In this document: positions 37,801 to 47,238 of the stretch, in pieces
Layout of the letters: the number at the start of each line of letters is the position of its first letter
How positions within the stretch are numbered: the stretch's first letter is position 1
Assembly (NCBI GenBank): GCA_027625915.1
Contig: JANTQA010000012.1
Span: 3,742,501-3,806,500, forward strand
Source: Anaeramoeba flamelloides
Taxonomy: Eukaryota; Metamonada; Anaeramoebidae
DNA length: 64,000 nucleotides
Direction: 5' to 3'
Program-made: the position numbers and the translations under genes
Notes under the pieces: model-generated
Databases searched by the model: none
Seen by the model: the letters and a program-made list of their open reading frames with translations, nothing else
Told to the model about the DNA's origin: nothing

Positions 37801-40800
37801 GAAAAATTTTTTTTTCTATGTTAAAAAGTTATTTTTTGAGTATTTTTTTAAAAAGCGTTTTAAATTTAATCAATATCTTTCAAATGGAGAATCAATTCTT
37901 TTGACTATTAAAGAATTATTTATTGTTTTAAATTGAAAAAAAATATTTTTTTTTTTTGATTTTCCGTTAGGTTTTTTTTATTTTTTGTAATAAACAGAAA
38001 ATTTTATAAATTTTTTGTTTATTTCAAAAAGTAAAAAAAACCGCCGTTAGCTTTTCTTGAGTTTTCTGTTTATTTGTGAAGTGTTCTAGGTTTTTTTTCA
38101 GTTTTCTATTTTATTTCTGAAGTGTTCTAGGATTTTTTGAGGTTTTCTATTTTATTTCGAAAATCTATTGATTTTCTAAATATTTAGAAAACTCAAAAAA
38201 ATCCTAACGAAAATCTATTGATTTTCCAAATAAATAGAAAACTAAAAAAAACCTAACGAAAATCAATAGATTTTACTAATAAAACAGAAAACCTCAAGAA
38301 AACCTAGGCACACTACGGCACTCTACGACACTCTACGGACACTTTCGTTAGGTTTTTTTTATTTGTAGAAAAATCGATAGATTTGCCAAATAAAACAGAA
38401 AACCTCAAGAAAACCGCCGTTATGTTTTTTTTAATTTTTGAAATTTTCGGTTTTTTTCTTAATTTAAAAAAAAAACCTCGTCACTTTACGGCACTTTTAG
38501 GGCACTTTCATTAGGTTTTTTGGGTTCAAAAGAATAGGAGAAATCATGAATTTGACTTGATTCTTTTGAACGCTGAAAAACCTCGGACACTAGATATATA
38601 TCATTAGGATTTTTTTTTAGTTTCCATAATTGAGTTTTTTTAGATGAGTAGAGTGTTTTCAAAACTATTAGTTATTATCTATTCAAAAAAATATCCTAAA
38701 GTTGAATTTAACTAAAATTTATCCTCACATCCAATTAAAAATTCGCACCCTCAAAAAATATCTTTTTTTCTTTTCTAGAGACTTCTTAAAAATCGTAGTA
38801 CTATTAACAACAATAAATACAATATCCCCAAGAATTTGAAGTTCTGGAATGTTGGTTATCTTATGAATAAACTTTATTACTAAGGACGAAATTTTAATGA
38901 ATGTATTAGTTTTATCTAACTTTTATTTTTCAATTTTATTTTTTCAAATTAGCATTGTTCAAAATCGATTTCTTAATTGTTTAAGTTTTTTGAATAAATT
39001 TGTAATTTTTCCAAAAACTGGGAAAACTTTTCATGCGCACCCAAATCCGAGAGGCTTCTTGTCAAAAAATCTGAGATTTAAAATGATCAAAAAATTCAAA
39101 CAATTTAATAAAAGAATAAAAATGTTTGAGTTGTTTTTTGTTTTTTTGATTTTATGAAGGATTATTTGTGATTTTCAAATTTTTGTTTCATCCTCAAACA
39201 TTTTTATTCTTTTATTAAATTGTTTGAATTTTTTGATCATTTTAAATCTCAGATTTTTTGACAAGAAGCCTCTCGGATTTGGGTGCGCATGAAAAGTTTT
39301 CCCAGTTTTTGGAAAAATTACAAATTTATTAAAAAAACATAAAAAATTAAGAAATTGGTTTTTACATCTGTGTATTACTTTTTGAAATTTCGTTTTTAAA
39401 TTTTTTGTGAAAAATTTGCAAATGATTTATATTAAATAACAAAAATATTTCGGGAGAGAGAAGCAGTCATGGAATGAAACAAAAATCTCAAAAATTATAT
39501 TTTTCAGAAAGCCAAATTACATATTTTTTTTTCAAAAAAAAAAACATTTACTAACCGAAAGTATAAAAAAAGGGGAATTATACACACACTTTTCTTTGGT
39601 CTAACATCTCAGCGAAATTTATCAAGATTTTTGAATTTACAAAATTAGATAAAATGTAAATGTCGAATAGTCATTTTAAAAAAGTGTGATAAACGAGTTT
39701 TTAGAGCGATCTTTAATACACCCGATAAACCTCAATATACATACTTTCAGTGCTTTATTAAAATTTCGTTTAAGCACACTTTTTTAAAACAAATTTAGGA
39801 AAGTGTAGGATTTTAAATTTCTGAAAATAAAAAATAAAAACAGAAACACTTACTGCTGCTAAAGTCAAATAATCAAATACTTGAGTACAGTATCTCCAAG
39901 GGTTTGGGTTTCCATATTTTTGTAAACATTCTTCATAAAAGCCGTAAACCTTAAAAAAAAAAAAAAGAATTAAATCGAGTTATAATAAAGTGGTAACAAA
40001 GAATTAAAAATAATATTGAATAATTAGTTTTTGGACTGAAAAGGGGGTTTGTTTGTTGTTGACAAAAAGAGGAAAATTAAAAATAAAACAAACCTGAGTT
40101 ATCTGTCGACTTTCATGATTTCTATTTGAATATTTCAATTAATTAAAAATTGTGAATTAAAGCAAAGGTACAAAAACAAACCAGAGTAAATTAAAAGTGA
40201 AAACTGAGTGCTTTGTTGAGACAATAGAAAAAGAATTAAAAAAAAAAATTGTTTCAAAAAAAAAAAAAAATAATGTCTTACCCTCTCAAAAGCAATATCT
40301 TACTTGGGTACCTAAATTATTCCAAAAGTAAAAGTTTAAATTATGTGTTTTCGAAGAAATGGTGATTTAATAAAGACTAAAATTCTTGAAAAAGAAACTT
40401 TAAAAAGAAAAACAAAGTGGTGATTTACTTGACTTTAAGTGCCATTAAATAGGTAAAAGTTTCTAAGGAATAATAACCACGATCAACATAATCTCCCATA
40501 AAAATGTAGTTTACGTTTCCCACTTCTCCTCCTGTTCGAAAGAGTTCTAACACATCATAAAATTGTCTTTTGTTTTATTTTTTATATTTTTTTTGTTTTT
40601 TTTAGTTTTTTGTTAAAAAAAATTAGAAGATAAGAATTGGTAATGGATCAGATTTCAAGAAGACTTTTTCAAAAGAAAAAGAACTGTTTTTAGATAAAAA
40701 AAAAAAAAAAAAAGAAAAGATCTTACCCATGAACGTCACCGCAGACTGTAACTGGGCTTTGGACAGGTTGCACATTATTTTCTTCGATCAAAAGTTCTTT

Positions 40801-40884
40801 AACTTTTTCACACAATTGTTTAAGTTGGTTTTCAGGAAGATAGGTACATTTTTTGAGTGTTTCAAGTTGTTTGTCTATATCCAT
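31824..40884 (-). CDS. Serine/threonine phosphatase PP6 catalytic subunit, eight exons
   Basis: Metal-dependent PPP-family phosphatase of the PP2A/PP4/PP6 branch. Exons are 40884-40727, 40566-40429, 40311-40282, 40121-40094, 39949-39854, 36831-36786, 34676-34388 and 31950-31824. They total 912 nt and 303 aa (human PPP6C: 305), with agreeing phase at every junction. Metal-site motifs are all present: GDVHG (49-53), GDYVDRG, RGNHE (across two junctions), VHGG and RAHQ. The PP6 assignment rests on [28 protein letters not shown] and [13 protein letters not shown], which are PP6-like rather than PP2A-like. Exons 3 and 4 are only 30 and 28 nt. The C-terminus ends PIFL where relatives have a Tyr (PYFL or DYFL), so the Tyr otherwise open to modification is missing; the terminal Leu that is methylated in PP2A is kept. 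Introns 5 (3.0 kb) and 7 (2.4 kb) are swollen with repeats. Confidence 0.93.
32096..32325. repeat. Fold-back element of about 225 bp in PP6 intron 7
   Basis: The left arm CTTAAATAAAAAACTGTAAT, continuing TGAGTGCCTG, begins at about 32098. It is matched at about 32288-32318 by CAGGCACTCAATTACAG and TTTTTTATTTAAG. Inner arms continue with AAAAATTTTAA facing TTAAAATTTTT. The core is about 120 bp. There are no open frames; it is probably a small non-autonomous element. Confidence 0.7.
33060..33321 (+). repeat. Dispersed repeat family R2, copy 3 (truncated)
   Basis: Only the right half of the unit is kept, from the GATCAAAATGAACATT landmark to GACACAAACAAAGTTTA. It lies in PP6 intron 7, antisense to the host gene. 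Confidence 0.65.
35195..35570 (+). repeat. Dispersed repeat family R2, copy 4
   Basis: This copy sits beside a T-run of about 20 at 35168. It includes ACAGATCGATAGTTACTTGG, GTTATTGAAAAGGTGAGAATG, the palindrome remnant TGATCTTTAATTGAAGATCA and the end TTTGACAGAAACAAAGTTTA. It lies in PP6 intron 6 (34677-36785). Confidence 0.7.
35945..36345 (-). mobile_element. LINE fragment (reverse transcriptase C-terminal zinc finger)
   Basis: Translation of the minus strand gives [14 protein letters not shown], then CPLC, then HFVWVCP and further residues. This is the same region as [18 protein letters not shown] and HFLWDCP in the LINE at 43333-44454. It has an in-frame stop inside the zinc-finger region and lacks everything upstream. 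Its 5' edge abuts mosaic palindrome locus 5 at about 36345. It lies in PP6 intron 6, in the same direction as the host gene. Confidence 0.8.
36345..36455. repeat. Mosaic palindrome locus 5 (minimal)
   Basis: This is the simplest locus: the spacer GTTTTCAAGTGCCGTC then AAGTGCC, then one palindrome at about 36370-36443 pairing AGGTTTTCCAAAATT with AATTTTGGAAAACCT around AAAAGAAT/ATTCTTTT and GATTTTA cores. It ends CTAACGACACTTCC. It shows that spacer plus one hairpin can stand alone. Confidence 0.8.
37965..38590. repeat. Mosaic palindrome locus 6 (largest, inside PP6 intron 5)
   Basis: This is the most complex locus. Modules include AGGTTTTTTTTATTTTTTG facing CAAAAAGTAAAAAAAACC (37976-38042). 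A nested set with TTTGTGAAGTGTTCTAGG and GAAAATCTATTGATTTTC hairpins follows at 38050-38310. A spacer array at 38311-38350 repeats CACTCTACGG-like units three to four times. Then come an AGGTTTTTTTTATTTGTAG module, an AATTTTTGAAATTTTCGG module, a second spacer (ACTTTACGGCACTTTTAGGG), and a last hairpin at about 38512-38585 with GAATAGGAG and CTTGATTC cores. The 300-bp flank that follows locus 4 also follows here. Confidence 0.85.
38591..38945 (+). repeat. Flank shared with mosaic palindrome locus 4
   Basis: This run matches 23640-23985: CATAATTGAG, GAGTGTTTTCAAAAC, ATTAGTTATTATCTAT, AATATCCTAAAGTTGAATTT, TAGAGACTT and GAATAAACT all occur in the same order with small differences. It has no open frame. 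The similarity ends just before the palindrome at 38968. Confidence 0.75.
38968..39355. repeat. Near-perfect palindrome, 163-bp arms, in PP6 intron 5
   Basis: The arms at 38968-39130 and 39193-39355 are reverse complements around a 62-bp spacer. The inner 130 bp or so appear identical: for example CATGCGCACCCAAATCCGAG on the left faces CTCGGATTTGGGTGCGCATG on the right. Mismatches occur only in the outer 30-35 bases. The arm is richer in G/C than its surroundings. When PP6 pre-mRNA is made, this stretch would fold into a long double-stranded hairpin. Confidence 0.92.
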
Positions 40885-41302
40885 TTTGAATTGCAAATGA
40901 GAACAATAAATTGTTAAAATTAAGAAGAATGTTGAGAATGAAAAAATGAAAGCGAATATCAAATTGATTTTTCACTTAGATAATATTTCTTATCTAATTG
41001 TTCGATCTTTTAAAAAAGCCTTTAAATATCAATACATTATGATTAATCATCAAAGGTAAGAAATTTCCATATTAGGGTTCTCTAAATCGGAAATTTTTAT
41101 AATCATAAAGTTCTAAATTATGCAATATTTTGTTTTGTGACTTGCTAATTTTTTGTAATTGAAATGAAGGAATTTTGAGATCTCTCTTTCAAATTTTCAA
41201 ATAATAGAGATTGTTACAGTATTTTAAATCACTGTATCAACTTGTTTAATCCGTTTTTTCAAAATTAAAAACTGTGTTTCTTTTTTCTTAAAGATCTAAT
41301 CA

Positions 41303-41865
41303 TTAAGGTTTACAATCCCTGAAATTTGAAAAAAATATTATCTTGTGTCGGGTGTTGTGGCTTCTTAATTTGGTTCTTAGCTGATCGATCTTGAGCTTGG
41401 AATGGGCTTTTAATAGTGGTTCAAAATTGCAATTTTTGACTCTTTATTTTTTTTTTCCAAAATCTAAATTGAAGAGTGTAAGATTCATAGATGGATAGGT
41501 GATTCAGAATAAATTTTGAGTTTTGGATTCTAGAAGAAAATTTTGATTATCTTTATTGTCTATTAACTTAATGAAAAAAAATTAAGGTTAAAAGGAACCC
41601 AATAAAACCAAACTTAATTAAAAATTTCAATCAACAACTTAACAAACAACATTTTTTCATAACTTAAGTTCCATCCAATTCGTCTTACGTTCGTCAATTT
41701 GGATTTGGGAAAAAAAAAAAAATAAAGAGTCAAAAATTGCCTTTTTGAACCAATATTAAAAGCCCATTCCAAGCTCAAGATCGATCAGCTCAGAACCAAA
41801 TTAACAAGTCACTACACCCGACACAAGATAATATTTTTTTCAAATTTCAGGGATTACAACCTTAA
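41303..41865. mobile_element. TTAA-flanked fold-back element, copy B
   Basis: Same family as copy A at 27154-27717. The ends are TTAA-GGTTTACAATCCC and GGGATTACAACC-TTAA; the length without TTAA is 555 bp. The central block beginning GGAACCCAATAAAACCAAAC and ending CATAACTTAAGTTCC is identical in A and B over about 90 bases, while the arms differ at scattered positions. There is no open frame. Confidence 0.88.
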
Positions 41866-43317
41866 TCAATCAAAGAAACAGAAAATAAATTATAAATAAA
41901 TATCATATTGATTTGTTAAAGTTTGAGGATGAAAAAAGAAATTGAAAAAATGTAGGATCAAATCTAAAATGCCTTCTTAAGGTCTACGTTCTCACCCTTT
42001 AGGTTGTTTGGTTATTGTGTTATTTCACTTTCACTTCTCAAAAAGAATTTTCAATCTGAAGAAATTGGACAAAAAAAAAAAAAAAAACACATTTTTTATC
42101 ATCTTTACCTTTTCACCAACACTTTTTTTTATTCTTTTTCAATGCTAAGGAAATTGGAAATAACAATAAAAATAATTTGTTAAAAAACAACTTTTCAGGT
42201 TTTACAAATAAAAGTATAATATTTGAAAACAATTCAAAATTAAAAGAAAATTTAAAAATATGTATAAAAGCTCTAGAAAATGATGTGAGCTCAGGTTGTA
42301 AATGGAAATTGTGAAAAATTTGGTCTGATCTCTGAAGTTATAAAAATTGTGAAAATTATTAAAATTCGAGAAATTTTCATAAATTTCCTAATAGAAATTC
42401 TCAATATATAAATTTTATTATAATTTCAAAACACTTTCAAGTGTATTTTTAAACATTATTTCACTGTTTCACCCTTGTAAAAAGTCCTTAAGGGAAGAGT
42501 AACTCATATTTCTTTCCCTTTCGCTTTTTTTTTTCAATAAGAAGCAGAATAATTATTTACACAAAGATATGGTTAAATCTTGTTCCTAACTTCATTTATT
42601 AACTTGTGAGGAATGAGTTATCAACTTCCATATTAAATTTCTAGTCAAAATATCTGATCCCTATTGTTCGGATTTTAAGATCCCCATAAAAAAAAAAGTG
42701 GAAAAATTTTTTATTTTAGAGAAATCCAAATTTTAGTAATTTCTGAAAGTTCGTATGAACAAATAAATTTCAAATTTAATCTTTTTTTGATAAAACAAGA
42801 AAAAAAAAAAAACAAATATTGAATAATAGAAGATCTAGAAAAAAATTGACCATTTATATCATTTATAAATATTTTATTGAATTTCTTGAAATTTAAAAGA
42901 TTATGAAATTGTCTTTTTCAAATATTCAGAATATAAATAAGGAACTATTATAGAATAAAATCAGTTATTTGATTATTTTTTTTTTTAATTTAAATTATTA
43001 ATTTGAATTAGTTTTATTTGTTTGAATAGATTTAAACAATTTAGAAATATTAATAATCCGATTTATATATTTTATCGTGGTATTACTAATACACTCCTTA
43101 GAGTACAGATTGGGAAATTAATTATTGAATAAAAAACAAAAAAAAATAAAAGGCATTTCTTTAAAATACCAATTGAATTTTTCAAGGTTTTTAATAAGTA
43201 TCTTCGGAAATCTTTTTAATTTAATGGTTTGGTTGTTTTTCTCGTATTATTTTTATTAAATAAAAAAGAAATAATTGATTCAAAATAATCTTTTAATCTA
43301 GTATTAATATTTTTTTT

Positions 43318-44428
43318 AAAAATTAATTACTTGTTCAAATGTATTCAGATGATCTTATTCTTATTATGAAAGGGCCATTAATCTCTCTAAAAATTAATTT
43401 AGAAAGTATTTTTGAAATAATAAAAAGATTCGGGATGAACCCACATAATAAAAAAACCAAATATAAAAAAAGAATTAAAAGATATTTTTTATCTTGGGAT
43501 TTGGTTAGAAAAAAACACGCATCTTGAATATAATTTCAAAAAAGTGGAAAAGTCCTTGGAAACACTTAATCGATTGTTTCAACAAAATAAACTCAACAAT
43601 GGAGTCAAAATAACTTCTTTCAAAGCTCTCATTTTAAGTCAACTTTATTATGGTCTTGAAATATTTGACTTGAAACAAAATGATTTTGAAAGAATTGATA
43701 GATTTATCAATAAATCAGTCACAAATTTCTTACAAATTAATATCCATTCACCTCGATTAATTTATAAAACTGAAGCAAAAATTGATCTCGCTAGATTAAA
43801 AGTATACCGAAGAAAATATAAATTGATAGAAAAATTAGATTTCTTAAATTTAAAAAAATTAAAAAACAATACTAAATTTTTTGAAAATTGGAAAATGAAA
43901 ATATTAATTGGCACACTAAGGGATTAAAATTATTAGATTTAGAATTAAAAGTTTTTCGATTAACCAAATTGGAAAATTCACCTAGTTGGAAAGTTCAACA
44001 ATATCTAAAAATTATAAAACAACAAAATTGCAATTTCAAACAACAAAAATATTTAAACTGGAAAGCTTCAAAAACAATTCTAAAATTTCGAAATTTTACT
44101 AATTGTTTAAATAGGTACTCTTATGTAACAAGTAAAAATAAAAATAAAAATTGTGATTTATGTAAAGAAAAGTTAAATATTGATATCATTGAAGATTTCG
44201 ATCATTTTTTATGGGACTGTCCGGCCTATAAAATAAATCGAAAAATCTGGATATATGAATTTTTTGAAAAAATAAAAAAATTAATAATATCAGAGATATT
44301 ATTAATAAAAAAGAATTCATCATATATATTATCATTAGTAAGTGATAATAAAATTTGTGATTCTTTAACAAAATTTCTAAAAAAAGTTTAGAAATTAGGG
44401 CACACAGGAGAAAAGCAATTTTCTCTCT

Positions 44429-44461
<33 letters not shown>

Positions 44462-44466
44462 TACTT
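43318..44466 (+). mobile_element. 5'-truncated non-LTR retrotransposon (LINE) with poly-A tail and target-site duplication
   Basis: The insert spans about 43333-44454 and is flanked by AAAAATTAATTACTT (43318-43332 and about 44452-44466; the leading As are ambiguous with the tail). It starts just before the reverse transcriptase active site (YSDDLILI). It continues through the thumb (YLGIWLEKNTHLEY, ITSFKALILSQLYYGLEIFD) to a CCHC finger (CDLC, then HFLWDC), a stop at 44389-44391 and an A-run near 44431-44456. The frame changes about twice, once near 43500-43540 and once near 43890-43925, so it is a dead copy. The structure is the usual trace of target-primed reverse transcription. The clear duplication suggests a fairly young insertion. 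No endonuclease is present, so the clade cannot be named. Confidence 0.9.
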
Positions 44467-44809
44467 TTTTAAAACCTAATTATTTAAATACTTTGTTTTT
44501 ACATTTTGAAAGTTTTTTCTTGTAAAATTAATTTTGAGATAATTATATTTCTTACTTATTCAACAAAAAGATTTTTTTCGAAATAAGTAAAATAAAATTT
44601 AAATTATAAAAAATTTTTCAAAAATGATAAAAATGGATTAAACTTTCAAAAACAATAATTCCTTAAGGAACATAAAATTTAAAGTAAGTACTGTCTTTTA
44701 TTAATCTTATTTTTACTTCATTTTGAAATTTCAGGGTTGTAAATATATTATTTTTTGTTTTTTGATATTAAATCCCCTCAAAGATTTATTTTTAATTTAC
44801 TGGTTCCAT

Positions 44810-45125
44810 AAAGTTCTATTCTTAAAAAACATCTTAAAATGAAAGGATAAAATGTGAAAAATTATCTTGTAAAATAAGTAATTTCGGATAATTGTTCTGA
44901 GAAAAAAGAAAACTATTAAATCTCATAAAATTGAAACAATTAGGTAAACATAAAATAAAATTCTTTTCATAATTTATTTAAAAATTTCTTGAAAAAAATA
45001 AAGTTATTTACCTTCAAAATTAAATTGAACTTGAATATATTACTGGGCAATCAATTAAATACTTCCTTTGAAACAAGAAAAAAAAAGTACAAATTTTATT
45101 TTGAAATACTGGGATTTTACTTTGG
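44810..45125 (-). repeat. Dispersed repeat family F3, copy 3 (partial)
   Basis: It runs in the same direction as 4800-5110, with landmarks AAAGTTCTATTCTTAAAAA, GAAAGGATAAAATGTG, ACAAGAAAAAAAAAGTACA and CTGGGATTTTACTTTG. It begins some 340 bases downstream of the LINE tail. Confidence 0.65.
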
Positions 45126-45629
45126 GCATTAATTTTATAAACTAGTATTTTTGAATTATTTTTTTTTTTTTCAATATTTATAAGAGTAGTGACCAATATA
45201 CAATATGAAACTAATTTAAATACATTTTTTTTTTTGGAAAGTGAAGTTGACTTAAATGATAAAAAATAGCCAATTTTATAGGAAAATTTATATTATATTT
45301 TTTCTTGAAAAGAGATCTTTCGATAATAATCCTCAACTAATTTAGAGTATTATTAATTTTTATATTATTCAATTTTTGTTTTTGTTTTTTTCATTTAACT
45401 TGTTGATTTGTTTGAAACAGTTTCTAAATATTAAAAAAAAAAAAAGGGGGGGCAGTGGGATAGAATTAATTTAGATCTTCCGTCAATATACTTAAACCAG
45501 ATATTGTTTTTTTTTTTTACAATATTGATAATTAAAATCTAATTTTAGTTGATGTATGTTATTCATTTTGATAATCTAAAAGGGATGGCGAAATAACTAG
45601 TCAAAAAATGTTATATTTTAGATAGATAA

Positions 45630-46724
45630 TTTTTTTTTATTTGTGGTTGAGGTATCACGATTTGTTATCATTGTTCACAGCTGATTAATCAATTGCTTGG
45701 TATAGGTTTAAGTAGTAGTTCAAAGATGCAATTTTTGACAATTTATTTTTTTTTTTGGAAATTTGAATTTATCAATGTTAGTGTAATAGGTTCAAAGGTA
45801 AGTTCTAAAAAAATGTGATTTTTGGGTTGTAAATAGAAAATTTTTTTTATGGGTTTGGTTCAATTTAGAGCTTTCTCAAAATTTATATAACTTTTTAGAC
45901 AATCGAATAATATTGAAATGAATTATTTCAAAAGAATTCAAAATTTATTTTTTAATTTATATATACAACCTAAAAGTGATACAGTTATCAAAATAATACA
46001 TGCCAAAAGACTGTAATCCTTGTTTCAAAATAAAATCTGTAATTTTTTTTTTTTCTTGTTATAATAGATCATACTCAATAACTACAAAGTAGTATCCTTA
46101 ACTTAAAATCAATTTTGGAAATAAACCCATTGATATTTTCAGTATAAAACAAATTATTCATGCAAATTGTTGAGAATTTTTCATAACTTTCTCACTTTTT
46201 TTGGAATTTTTTTATTCTTTTAATGATAAAAAAAAGTTTATCCAAAATTTAACTTAATTTTTTTTAGATAAATTTTAATAATTTGATCCTTCATTTTTAG
46301 AATTTTTTTACTAAATAATAGAACTCTAAAAAATCAATACCATATTTAATTAGGGTTTATTGCTGGTTTCTTGATTGATAAAATTATAGGTCTTCTGTAA
46401 CAAAAAAATACGACTTTTTATTTGGAAACACTTATTAAACTATTCTGGACCCTTTATTTTGACAATAGCAGAATTATAAATTCCAATTTCAGAACAAAAA
46501 ATATATGTTTATATTTTTTTAATACTTTCCTTCGAATCTATTAGTCGTATAGTATTCAATTTAGCTTTTGGTAAAAAAAAATAAATTGTCAATAATAGCT
46601 CTTTGAACCACTCTTAAAACCAACACCAAGTTAAAGATTGATCAGCTGTGAACCAAAATAACAAGTAGTTCCACACGACATACATCTTAATCTTTTTTGC
46701 AATTTCAGGGCTTATAAACTTTAA
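45630..46724. mobile_element. Fold-back element, copy C (old, enlarged by an insert)
   Basis: The left arm at about 45640-45830 (ACAGCTGATTAATC, TAGTAGTTCAAAGATGCAA, TTTTTGACAATTTATTTTTT) is matched by a right arm at about 46530-46720 (AATAAATTGTCAATAATAGC, TTTGAACCACTCTTAAAACC, GATTGATCAGCTGTGAACC). The right end reads AGGGCTTATAAACT-TTAA, as in copies A and B. The left end is worn. The centre holds an F3 copy (45955-46480) in place of the usual 180-bp centre. The arms have diverged far more than in A and B. Confidence 0.7.
45955..46480 (+). repeat. Dispersed repeat family F3, copy 4 (inside fold-back C)
   Basis: It reads in the reverse direction to copies 1 to 3: AAGACTGTAATCC, TTTTTTCTTGTTATAATAG, TGATCCTTCATTTTTAG, AATAATAGAACT, TCTTCTGTAACAAAAAAATA. 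It fills the interior of fold-back copy C. Confidence 0.7.
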
Positions 46725-46998
46725 AATAAGTGAATTAATGATTACGAAAACTTACTGTTAAAACTTTATATCAAGACTTTTTCAAAACAAGTGTCTTGGA
46801 TTTTGATCTACTACTATCGTCTGAAATAGTTATAAAAAACAGAACACGTTGTGAATTAAAAACTCATTGAAAACTTTTTGTGTGATTCATGTCGTTTTTT
46901 AGTTTTTGGATTACCATTTTTTGATAGTTTTAATAAAAATCTTTTTTTTTCTCTCTCTGAAAATTTCTAATCTTGCTTTTGTTTTTTTGAAATAAAAG

Positions 46999-47199
46999 AT
47001 GACAGATCCACAATCAGAACCAACGACTGAATTAAGAAAAAAGAATTTAAAAAAGCTCCTCTCGCAATATTATGGTGAAAATTCTGATCCGCAATTACCA
47101 CTAAAAGAGAATACATTCGATTTAAATTCCTCTTTATTTCAATCTGATGAGTAACTAATCTCTTTCTCTGCATTTTCCTTTCATTCTTAGATTTTTGTT

Positions 47200-47238
<39 letters not shown>

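Larger units (their letters stand above)
40885..46998. other. Gene-free divergent stretch between PP6 and VPS51
   Basis: PP6 runs left and VPS51 runs right from this 6.1-kb region, so it must contain both promoters; no defined promoter element was recognised. It holds fold-back copy B (41303-41865), a LINE (43333-44454), an F3 copy (44810-45125) and fold-back copy C with F3 inside it (about 45630-46724). The remaining sequence, 41870-43317 in particular, has nothing recognisable. Confidence 0.65.

Noticed and set aside
38897-39157. Open frame of 86 codons on the plus strand in PP6 intron 5
   Set aside because: It covers the left arm of a palindrome, shows no recognised domain and lacks a splice context; treated as repeat.
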